The position numbers were made by a program, and so were the translations under genes. The notes beneath the pieces are model-generated. The model made no database searches, had not been told where the DNA came from, and saw only the letters and a list, made by a program, of their open reading frames with translations. This document shows positions 27,701-36,942 of a DNA stretch of 64,000 bases, piece after piece. The number at the start of each line of letters is the position of its first letter. The first letter of the stretch is position 1. The stretch spans positions 1,072,121-1,136,120 of the forward strand of contig NW_019091425.1 in the NCBI RefSeq assembly GCF_001949145.1, in the 5' to 3' direction. Origin of the DNA: Acanthaster planci. Taxonomy: Eukaryota; Echinodermata; Asteroidea; Valvatida; Acanthasteridae.

Positions 27701-30700
27701 GAAATGAATTGCAGGGCATCAACTTCAAGCATCATCTTAACTACATGTACTGTACATGTACAAGTGCTTTATTTTTTCACTCTCCAACAAACCAGTACGC
27801 GTACATGTACCAATTATATTGGTTTAGCTGGTCTTTATTTTTCCCCTCTTTTTAACTAATTCATTCAAGGATGTACATATGATGTCCATCTTGAAATGTT
27901 AGAATTTCTTCTTGTACTTCCTCCAGGCTGTGCGTCTTTGGAGGTTCTTCATGTATATGAGCTCGAGACTGACACAAAATGGGACCAAAAAAACTGATGA
28001 CAAGCCTTAGAAAAGCAAGCCCAACAACTGAATAATGTACTTTTCCACCAGTTAAAAAGACAGGAGGGGCCATGAATATCTTGATACAAAGAAGATGTAC
28101 ATGTACATGTATGTACATGTATTTCTCCAAACCTTGGCATATGCAAACACTCCAAAACATGCAGAATGTTACCCTTGCCCCTGGGGAATGGCAAGCATCT
28201 TTGTAATTTTTATGCCAATAGCTGGTACATTGTACTTAGAAAGACAGTTAACAGTTGAGAGATGTTCAACTTTAGTCAAGTGAAAGCTAAACTGTCTATA
28301 TTTAGGCTCTCTGGGCACTCATAATACAGTAGAGATCCTTCCTCTCTTCTTAAACAGCTATCAAATGTAAAGGAATACATGAAGTGATGTTAATATCGAA
28401 AGTGCAACTGTGCAACCTTTAACTTTGCAGGGACTCATATCCCTATGGCATGAACTTACAGGGTCAGCATGCCAGATATTGCCACGTGCCACTGTGCCAG
28501 ATCCCAATACACAAAACATACGTACACATATGAGAAACGCAGATATTGCATACATGTATACATGTACGTGGCAATTTTGCACATAGTTCTGACATGTGGC
28601 TTTTGTGGTTGTACTCCTGGTACCAATGAGAGTCAATTCCAGGTACAATCTTAAACCTCAAGTGTATCTCCTCCAAATCAAATTGACCACTATAGACATA
28701 CATGCACAATCATGGTTCAGTTCTTTTATATTGTTCTCCTGGTGCTGAAAATACCAACCCATCCTGAAGCCTATCACCACCTCTTTGTACCTGTAATCCA
28801 CCCACCGCAAACAAATAAGATAAGATTCAAACTTATCAGTAAGGTACCCTGTGACCTAACAACTCCTACTGACCTGAAATGGATGCACTGTGATATAATG
28901 AAGTTACAAAGTGCAAGCAAAGTAAATCTGGATCAAAGTTGAATCAACTTATTCTTAGTACTAAAAACAGGAATCTTCATCTCAATTTGTACCTAGTGTT
29001 GTTATCATACATGCAACTGTCAATATTTTATGATCAACCAATAAACCTAAAAGAGTGGGCCCCTGGGACATTTTGCATCCACTTTTTTTTTTGTTACTTA
29101 CATGTACATGTAACAGTTGTAGAGGTCCATGTTCATATGTGTACATGTACATTACTAACAATTTCATTTGTTAGGTGAAGTCTTTAACATCCAGGCTGAA
29201 ACATCAAGTTTATCAATGCTTTGAAACCTCAGTGAATGGACATTTAATGATCTTTTTACTTTCAATAAAAAGTATCCACATTAAGAGTAAATAAAAAGCA
29301 GGACAGCATGTACATGGATACATACATGTACATGTACCGGTAAATGTTGTACGTACATGAACCAGTTCCGTAGACCTACAAAATTTGCAAAATCTGAACA
29401 CAGAAAGCCACAGTACTCACATGGGTTTCGAGTGTAGTGGTCCATGGAGTTTTCTGTGCCACGCATGATGTCAAACAGTTGGTGTTCAAGAGATGATAAT
29501 TTCATAGGGTCAACGCCAGTATTCTGCCCAGCTCGTTCCTTCAAGGGAAAAAAATGTGATGAGTGTGAAACAGCGATACAAAATATCTATTTCACTTAAA
29601 ACTATTTCAATGATGTCTTGATGTAATAAACATTGCACATGTATCATACAAGTTTCTACCTCAAACATTCTGTATAAATACTCTGTACCTTTACCAACTT
29701 TGCAGTCATTAACTGTCCATCCAAGATATACATGTACAAGTAAGGCCTACATGTAGATACCCGGATATCTAAGTTTCAGACACATGAATTTCTCAAATTT
29801 CAGTGACATACATATCCACATGTATTTCAGAATGGCAAGAGTTTGCATCATAATAACTACTGGTTTCAGGAAGTGTTTTTCTGAATTTCGAAAAGACTTC
29901 CACAGTAAGAGAAAGCTTCCTATTTAATGGCAAACTGTGCACTGAAACATTTTGTTCATAATTTTTATGTGCCGGTATGTAAAAATCCTTGTCTGTTACC
30001 CATGGAACAGATCCTTCTCTAAACACATACCCTAGAGAATGTTTTGCAGAGTAGAGGATCATATGAATAATTCAATTCAGCATGGAGGCCTAACAATTGT
30101 ATGTACATGTACATGTGCACAAAAACCTATTGGTTATTGATTATTCCCCAATCTCGCATGTAAATCCACCACTTACAGATGAAAAGCAGACACTGACCTG
30201 GGGCAAGCCATTTGTTCACACTGTAATAACAAGCTCTTAAACACATTACTGTGTTCTGAATTGAACATAAAAAATGAAAAGTCTCGACAATGAACAAAAA
30301 TTTTTCAAAATGGATTGACCTTTAAACTACATTTACTCTTTTATATGTAATGAGTAAAATACAAGCTGGATTTCCTGCTAAGGTTTCAAAGCCTTATGCA
30401 TGATTTTATTTCCAGTGGAAAGTAGAAATGAAACCAAGAACGCCCACTCAAGCTTGCCACTGCAGGTATGTGTATTTGAGACATGGTGCTCAGCAAGACA
30501 GTTTGTGTGGCCCAAAGTTGTCTCCTTGGCAAGGTTATGAGGTAGCCAAATTTGGTCAAAGGATAATTCATGCAAACCGGCACTGATACACATGCACGCA
30601 TGCTAATGGAGAAAATAATGGCTGGCTCTATGCCTACTACATTATACGTGTAATATGAATCAATGCATGTTGCTTAAAAATATACACTGTACATACCGGT

Positions 30701-33700
30701 ACATACATAAATGTACCGTACATGTACATAGTTCCACTACAGTACAATAAGATCACTGTCACATAAATGTGCTCTTCTGCACAGGAGTACATACACACAT
30801 ACATGTACATGCAGTACTTGATTGGTAGTTGTGGGGGCAAACTCACACGACCACATCTACTTTGTGGGGACCAAAAACATTAAGGAGACAGAGAAATGTC
30901 CCCACAACTCCCCTAAAAAGAAAATTGTCTCCTTAACCCAGTGAAGGCCTACCCACAGAAAAACCCCTCTTAGAGAAGCCCCTGTGTGTCAGTTCTGGTT
31001 GTAGTGTCAGTTTCATGTTTGCAATAGCGTAATGGGATTGAGAAGTGACAGTACACATTCAACGAGATCATATCTACATGTGTGTACATGAACATGTTTT
31101 AGTGTGCGTACGTGTATGTACACTGTACCTGTGCATGTACCAGAGTGTACAACAACAGAAAATATACCATAAGGTGGTGACGAACTCCAACAAGATTCCA
31201 CGAATGCTTGTCTGGAGTGGACATTCCTCAAAGTACAAGCAGAATTTTATTATTCAAGCCATGAGCAAAAAGGGGAGCTCCGGAATTTGCAGAGAATTTG
31301 TCCACTTAAGCGCTTGCACATGACTGGCTTGTAAAACTAACCCATTCTACGTTGTTATTTATGACTGAAGAAACAAATTATCTTGCAAACAATAATACAT
31401 TATTACATGTACATTAAGTTGCCTACTGTTGTCATTCCTCCCCCCCCCCCGAAAAAAAATGTCTGCAAAACTATTCTGGAGTTAAATGCTTTTTCAGAAG
31501 CATTTTAGTTTTGAGGCATGACAATGCAAAAACAAGCAAGCATAGGCTTCAAAATGCACGCAGAACTTGCTTGGGAAATATTTGGGCAGGGAACACCTGC
31601 ATTGTTGATTATTACATAATGGATCCCAGTATAGACTGATAAGGATCAATAACCAATGTGACCCAGGCACATGTTAAAACATGGAGGCATTGAACAGATG
31701 AGGACTGTAAACACAGCATTTGCAGCAACAGCTCTTGGAGATTACACAGCAAATCTCCTTTCAGTGCTAAAGAGCTTCCAAATGGATTCTATGCCTTGGT
31801 GGCTTTTGTTCAGCAGTTAAAAGTGCATGTATACACATAATGGTTGTTCACAAGCTTGCATGTCCTAAAAGAACAACAGAAATGGGAGATGGAGCATTTG
31901 TTACTATATATGCAGCTAGCATCCAATTTCTGGTGAACAGCACAGGCATGCAAAATGACATAATACTAATAGCGAACTAAACATTTTTGCTTACTTGTAG
32001 AAATAAGCAAATTATGCAAAATGTACCATGACAAAACAGCAAGTTATTATGGTAATTTCTGCACCTGAATAAGTAGGCTTTGAATCTGAATAGACGATAA
32101 AATTACAATTGTAATGTATTTACAACTCCTTTAAGGCACTTGATTTGTTTACACAAACGGATGCAGTAACAAATACTGTGACTATGCTCCCTGTATCAAA
32201 GTGCATGCCATGGCAACCATGAGGAGACTATTGCATTTTAGTTCAGAGGTCAAAAAATATGTATGTGTAAAAGGTTCATCAAAGATTATATTGTACATGT
32301 ACATGTAGGTTCCATAAAAGATAAACATAGTCTTAACCAGAAACATACTGGTACCTGTATATTAATGTGTTATGGCAAATGTGGGTACCATTTTTTCAGT
32401 TAGAACAAGCGTGACCATCTGGAATGCAGCCCGATAGAAAATGCTTTAATATACACCTTCTTTATCTAAGTACGTCTCTAGACACAACTTTAAAATTACA
32501 ACCTTTCACAACAATGGGCATCAGAAATTACCTAATAAAAACAAGACAATATATGTGATGCAAAAATAACTTTTTATGATAGGACATAAACTACATGTAT
32601 GGTTCCCCAAACTTACTTCTCTCAAGCAACTGCCATTCTCTGGATTTAAATAGAAAATAAATTACATATACAGTATCTGATGAACTCCACGAAGGAAGCA
32701 AGAAAAAAACGTGTTTCACATTTGCACAAAGTCTCTGTCTTTAAGCCCTTTGAAATGTTTCGATGGAAAGATGGATTTTGAGGGAAGGTAAAAGCATAGG
32801 CTACATGTATTTGCTAACTGCAGACGTTCCTTTGACCATGGGAATTGGCAGACCCCAAACTGCTCAAAACCTCCCAAGTTGGTAGGTGACATGTACATGC
32901 AGACACATGTTCCATAGTTCTAGGTAACATTAAGTAAGAAAAAAAGTGGGGCACTGTAAAGACAAGCGTACTGTACCACTCATGCATGAAAAAGCTACAT
33001 GAATTGAACAGTATGTTTTCCTGCAGTTATACTGTGCAAAAGGAGCAAAGAAAAGGTCAATTCCTTGAGTCCTTCCCTTTATGCCCATTTATTCCAAAAT
33101 GAACAACATGCATTTTGACCCTGTGACATTTCTTGTGGTATGTGGTGGAGAATCTGGGTGTAATCTGTTGAGCACTATGCGCACTGTGTGCATGCAGCAT
33201 CTGACATTTCACCCATACTTTGCCTATTAACTGAGCGGCTCAGCTCAATCTGGTATATTGCTTAATACAACTTGATCAACGAGGGCAAGACTGGACACTT
33301 TTTGCCTTTTACAGAAATCTAAGCCGTTTAGAATGAAACAGCTGTGTAAAGTGACCTGTTATGGTCATTATCATCGAGGAGTGACTCTGTAACAGAGCCT
33401 CAGAGGCTGCATCCGAATCTGTTGTCTAGAGCTATTTCTAGGTCTTCATTGCATTGGAAATATGCAGAAACAATACACCTAGCCATAGCTCTGTAAGCCC
33501 ATTTCAGACACAGCTAAGATTGACAATATGGCTCCAAGTTCCAACCAAGAAAACAAAGGAGTATTTTAACAATTTTAAGTAAGCTATAACAATACTGCAA
33601 CAGAGAAACAATAAAATACAAAACAAATGCTATGGGCAGGGTCAAACAAAATGACATGTGAAACACATTTTTGCTTCAAAAAAATACAAAAATTTCAAAG

Positions 33701-35130
33701 TAGGTTTTGTTGGTTTTGATGTCATAGTGTTTTGCAGAGATGCTTTGGACACTAAACAGAAGGTACTGGCAGGATTACATGTAATGTTAGGACTCCACAT
33801 CAAGCTTCCAGGCAGGAATTTTTTTAGGGAAGAACAGTTTCACATTAGAGTGACTACTCACCTGGTATGGAAAGAGTGTGTTAGTGTTGGCATCTGTTCT
33901 CTTCCCGTCTGCTCTGGTGAACTCTAAACTCGGGGCTGTGTTTATACCGGATGGATACTGTCCGTAGTTCTTTGCAGGCAGTGATGTGCTTCGCTGAAAT
34001 TTGGGTGGCGAGATGATAGGGTTGGAAAGAACACGGCCTTTCTGGGGTGATATGGAGGGCTGGGTGACTGACTGATTGTTGACTGCTGGCATGGATCGCC
34101 TCTGCTGCTGCTGAATATTATTAGCCATTGTAGGAGCTTGCCCACTTGGTGGAGAGCCTACAGTTCCCCAAGGGTTCCCCTGTTGCTGCTGCTGCTGAAC
34201 AGAGGGCTGCATGCTTTGTTGGTGGGCCTGTGGTGATGGCCATGATGTCGCAGCAGCTGTTTGCTGAGCAGCAGCAGAGTTCCAGTTGGCTGGGTACTGC
34301 TTACTTTGGAGGTAAAGACTTCCAGCCTGAGCTTGTGCCTGCAGCTGAGCTTGAGCCTGCTGTAGCTGGGTCGCTGTCTGATAGATGTTTTGCTGCTGTG
34401 TTGGCGCCTGGTGTGGCGGTAGGCTGCGACGCTGCTGAACAGCCTGCTGCTGCTGCTGCATCCCGAGCTGAGGGGACAATGTGGCATTGGGACTGAAGAG
34501 TGGTGATGAGTTGCGAGGAAAGTTCTGAAACTGCATTGTGCCATTCATGGTTGGTAGCCCCTGGAAATAGGATTCTTCAGCAGCAGTGGCAGTTGACCAG
34601 AGATTTGGTGCACTTGTAAAACTGCTCGAACTCGCTACCGAATTTACCGCACTGCCGCTGGTGCCAGAGCTTGCAACGTTATTGATGTAATTGCTTGGAT
34701 TCACGTCTTGAATAAACTGTTGTTGCTGCTGTTGCTGCTGTGCTTGTGCCTGGGCATGGACCTGGGCCTGTGCGTAGTACCCGATCTGCTGTTGCAGCTG
34801 CAATAGCCCGACGCTTGCGGCAGACGACGTCGAAGTTGGAGCCACCTCTGACTGTGCTTTGTTCTTCTCCGGCACAGTTAAGGGACTTGAATCCCCCGAT
34901 TTTGATTTCGAGCCCGGTGACAAGTCATCTGAGTTGTCGGAGCTCAGATCTGGGTTGGGGGACAACTGCTGAAGGTGCTGCTTACTCGCAGTTTTCTCCA
35001 TCAGCATGTCATCTTGCATCGTTAGCGCCTCGGGAGAAAACAAAGACACAGTGCTCGAATTCGGGTACAATTCCAGCGGTGAGAGGGCCCTCGTGTCGTG
35101 TGGATGAACATCCAAACCGAAATCCCCCAT
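12527..35130 (-). CDS. CPEB: Cytoplasmic polyadenylation element-binding protein, CPEB2/3/4 (Orb2) type; eight coding exons, 755 aa
   Basis: CPEBs bind U-rich 3' UTR elements in the cytoplasm and control mRNA polyadenylation and translation. The CDS joins 35130-33862, 29538-29421, 20058-19909, 18694-18605, 17695-17577, 16018-15904, 14382-14201 and 12751-12527. All junctions are GT..AG, the phases agree, and the total is 2268 nt including TAA. Residues 1-423 are Q/S/P-rich with Q runs at 131-138, 225-229, 312-317 and 340-343. RRM1 starts with KVFVGGLP (about 500-507) and has GYAFLLF (543-549). RRM2 starts with KTIFVGGVP (about 607-615). The C-terminal zinc-binding domain carries CDEC (694-697), FFC (711), C716 and YYCDFCW (719-725). 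The start MGDFG resembles the vertebrate MGDYGFG start. The RRM and zinc sequence groups it with CPEB2-4 rather than CPEB1. The vertebrate small exon encoding the RRRGxSSLFP segment was not found. Confidence 0.93.
14201..14382 (-). CDS. CPEB: CPEB coding exon 7 (RRM2)
   Basis: The acceptor TCTTTCCAG precedes [19 protein letters not shown], and [15 protein letters not shown] is the RNP1-like strand. The exon ends HGDIDKR before GTAAGG. It is almost identical to vertebrate CPEB2-4 over the whole exon. Confidence 0.95.
15904..16018 (-). CDS. CPEB: CPEB coding exon 6 (inter-RRM linker and start of RRM2)
   Basis: It encodes [17 protein letters not shown] and then [15 protein letters not shown], the conserved linker and the first strand of RRM2. 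The donor GCGA|GTAAGT leaves phase 1. The spliced codon ATT gives Ile where vertebrates have Val. Confidence 0.94.
17577..17695 (-). CDS. CPEB: CPEB coding exon 5 (RRM1 RNP1 and C-terminal part)
   Basis: The acceptor CCCCCTAG precedes [10 protein letters not shown] (the RNP1 strand) and the exon ends [11 protein letters not shown] before GTAAGT. It is 119 nt and joins in frame to exons on both sides. Confidence 0.94.
18605..18694 (-). CDS. CPEB: CPEB coding exon 4 (RRM1 core)
   Basis: The acceptor TTTACTGCAG opens an exon encoding [17 protein letters not shown] and [14 protein letters not shown]. These are near-identical to the CPEB2-4 RRM1 segment. It is 90 nt and phase 1 at both ends. Confidence 0.94.
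19909..20058 (-). CDS. CPEB: CPEB coding exon 3 (linker and start of RRM1)
   Basis: After the acceptor CATATGCAG the exon reads [10 protein letters not shown] and ends [16 protein letters not shown], the start of RRM1 with its RNP2 motif. The donor is GAAG|GTAGGT, phase 1. The real frame is not the long open minus-strand frame visible here, which is a shadow. Confidence 0.92.
22420..22427. promoter_or_regulatory. CRE-like palindrome TGACGTCA in CPEB intron 2
   Basis: A perfect consensus CREB/ATF octamer inside the large intron; another lies at 27482-27489. It could be an intronic regulatory site or chance. Confidence 0.2.
23749..23853. repeat. Compound fold-back element with nested palindromes
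   Basis: The outer arms 23749-23772 and 23830-23853 pair over 24 bases with 2 mismatches; the inner 17 are perfect (GGAATAATGTAGTGCAT). Inside, TGTGTCCC pairs with GGGACACA, and the tip holds GAGGCCAAAGGCC. It is non-coding and MITE-like. Confidence 0.65.
25381..25512. repeat. Large fold-back element, 42-bp arms
   Basis: Arms 25381-25422 and 25471-25512 are inverted copies with about 3 mismatches in 42, sharing GGATTCGGCTTAGACTTT, around a 48-base spacer. A transcript in either direction would form a long stable hairpin. There is no coding potential. Confidence 0.7.
25785..26420. repeat. Cluster of three related repeat copies
   Basis: One copy on plus (about 25785-25830) and two on minus (about 25925-25985 and 26355-26420) share a consensus beginning TGTTYCYRTTGGACTTTTT. 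In the two minus copies a CTTACCRYGG motif follows at similar distance. Mixed orientation and divergence fit an old MITE family. Confidence 0.45.
29421..29538 (-). CDS. CPEB: CPEB coding exon 2 (aa 424-462 plus split codon 463)
   Basis: The acceptor TTCCCTTGAAG precedes GAA CGA GCT. The sequence [13 protein letters not shown] matches the conserved SLESSLIDIMR helix just upstream of the RRMs in vertebrate CPEB3/4. The donor is AT|GTGAGT, phase 1. Joining directly to the next recognised exon makes a Tyr codon (T+AT) and keeps the frame. Confidence 0.88.
29539..33861 (-). other. CPEB intron 1 (4.3 kb)
   Basis: GTGAGT..AG bounded, lying between the Q-rich exon and the exon encoding the [11 protein letters not shown] helix. 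No coding exon is recognised. It contains ACATGT runs, a C-homopolymer near 31440 and AT-rich sequence. Confidence 0.7.
33862..35130 (-). CDS. CPEB: CPEB coding exon 1: Q-rich, prion-like N-terminal region (aa 1-423)
   Basis: The ATG at 35130-35128 opens a 423-codon exon ending TTT CCA TAC CAG before the donor GTGAGT. Composition is dominated by Q, S, A, P and N, with AQAQ stretches and several Q runs, like the low-complexity N-termini of Aplysia and Drosophila neuronal CPEBs. Serine-rich RRSLPP and RRSMPA motifs (about 234 and 344) could be kinase or 14-3-3 sites; that is inference. Reading into the intron would add 24 residues before a stop at 33787. The plus-strand open frames over this exon are shadows of the CAG-rich codons. 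Confidence 0.93.
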
Positions 35131-35460
35131 TTAGCAGGTGCTATTTGGTCTTGATGAACCAAGTGTATACGCTCTAACTTTCTTTTTTTTATCAAAAAAT
35201 ATGGGAAAGCTAGTTCGGCGTACCTTTCATGTCCAGCTGTTCAACAGTGCAGCAGATACGACGGTACTGCATGAACGGTACCGGCATTCGACGGATCTCA
35301 AGCGAACGTACCGTCGTCCGTGTTTATGTGCGCTGTTTACACGAATGCTGCGGTACGGTGAATCGTTGGGGGGAAGTAAGTGAACGCGTTTGAGTCGGCG
35401 CGGTTCACGCATTACATTGCACGACGTTCAGCGATTTGCCGGTTTCTGAATCCCAGCCAA
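35131..35460. promoter_or_regulatory. CpG-rich 5' region of CPEB, candidate (possibly divergent) promoter
   Basis: Immediately upstream of the CPEB ATG, 35210-35440 is visibly richer in CpG (ACGACGGTACTG, CGTACCGTCGTCCG, GAGTCGGCGCGG) than the AT-rich DNA around it. This fits a CpG-type promoter and 5' UTR. No TATA box or initiator could be assigned. Confidence 0.4.
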
Positions 35461-36919
35461 GCAAATTTACAGTGAACTAAACAACGAAGCAATATTTACC
35501 ATGATTTTACGCCCAAAATATCAAAAACAAAAGTAATATCTTGAAAAAATGTATTAGATATATGTAGTCCTTCAAAATAAAAGAACAAATCATCTGGTTT
35601 TTAATTAATACCTTGAATAACAAAATATTTAAATTTAGCTCAGAGAGACAAAAACAGGAGTACTAGAAACTGCTGGCGGTCACGAGCGGCAACGCCGGGG
35701 CAGCTGTTACTGTCTCACATAAAACCAACGAGGGCGCTTTGTCCACAAAAACGGGTGCACCTGAATGAGGCAACGATCACAATGGGGAGAAGAAAAGTTA
35801 GGTTTCACACTTTTCTGAACCCGCTCGTGCCGCGGTTTTACCTGTGGGTGCTGTTGAAAGGCCTTTCTTGCTTTTGTACTTGTGTGAGTGGGTAAATAAC
35901 CGTCGCGGCGTGAAAAGGCGCCAGAGTGAACTGCGAGGCAATTTCATTTTGATTGTCCTGATAGAATGGGTACAGGCACCACCGGTAGTTCCGTCGATTT
36001 ACTCAAAGATGTTCTAAAGGTCTTCCACTCGGGGGGGGGGGGCGAGCTCTATGACATGGTCTGTTTGGAAAACCAATTTTATTTCGAGCTCAAATCATAG
36101 TTTTTTTCCCAATGATCTTAAAGTGAGGCAACTAGGAAATTTGTTTTTTTTTAGGAGAAATTACGTTTTCTTGATCAGCTTGGAGTACCTACTATTGAAT
36201 TAGTCAATCAGTAATAATTGCTTTAGAGTAATTCTCTCGGTCGGTTAATTGGTGTGCCATCTGCTTGATTCTGATTTGTTGATTTTATTGGTTGCTTCTG
36301 ATCACAAGGATCGGTTTACACAGAGATAAACTTCATTACTCTCAAAATCAGTTGACCCACATCCTAAAGAATTGGTGTTGACGATACCTGCTGTCTTGTT
36401 GTAATTAGTTGTTTATGATTGTTTTAAATTTTCCCCAACACCCTAATGTTGTTGTGACGGTCTTGGTTTGCATTTTGGCCCAGATAACCCTCCCCTCCAG
36501 AAAACACCATGGTCCGTCAGTGCATATGCCCAAATTTGGCCTGCATGTGGTGAGTTCGACATGCAAGACTCAGAGGGTAGACCATTATGCTGGTAGTGAT
36601 GTTATGGATCGACCCAGGTACAAATACGGAGGGTCTTGTGAACAAAAAGTCTTCGTGTATCACACTATGCAAAGCTAACTGCCTAGTTTTCTACTTACAA
36701 TTCACCCCATGGGTCATGATAGAAGAGTACGTGTTTTGGGCCTTTGGTGGCAAACACACAACCAAAAAAAGGACAAAGAACCAAAGGTACGGGCAGTATA
36801 TATAATCTTTAAAAGCTTGTTTTGGAAGTGGCCCAGGGGCTGCAAATTAAGCTGCGGGCAAAAGACAAAAACCACAAGAATGTTGGGTCGCCATTGGACC
36901 TTTCTCCGAAGGCTTGTCT

Positions 36920-36942
36920 GGTCGCGTGGCTCGCACGCGACC
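36920..36942. repeat. Small perfect hairpin
   Basis: GGTCGCGTG and CACGCGACC are 9-base perfect inverted arms around the 5-base loop GCTCG, in a locally CpG-rich patch. Confidence 0.5.

Larger units (their letters stand above)
20059..29420 (-). other. Large CPEB intron 2 (9.4 kb), dense in palindromic repeats
   Basis: GT..AG bounded. I searched it by eye for the small exon that in vertebrates encodes the RRRGxSSLFP-type segment and found none. It contains fold-back elements at 23749-23853 and 25381-25512, a repeat cluster at 25785-26420 and many ACATGT repeats. A Cys-rich minus-strand open frame at 22440-22691 has no recognised homology. Confidence 0.7.
20300..32310. repeat. Dispersed palindromic microsatellite, (TACATG/CATGTA)n type
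   Basis: Short runs of alternating TACATG and CATGTA, often with CCGGTA or GTACCGG nearby, recur dozens of times. Dense patches are 22950-23040, 24345-24400, 24520-24620, 26520-26560, 26745-26925 and 28090-28120. The unit is self-complementary, so every run can form hairpins. They are much rarer in the exons and in the 5.8-8.2 kb stretch. Confidence 0.8.

Noticed and set aside
20059-33861. HDV-like self-cleaving ribozyme, as known in the mammalian CPEB3 intron
   Set aside because: I looked for the characteristic GC-rich nested pairing on the minus strand and saw nothing convincing. By eye this is not exhaustive; a covariance-model search would settle it.
34146-35177. Plus-strand open frames of 116 and 145 codons over the first CPEB exon
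   Set aside because: They are antisense readings of the CAG/CTG-rich Q codons. The minus frame has clear CPEB identity and a proper donor.
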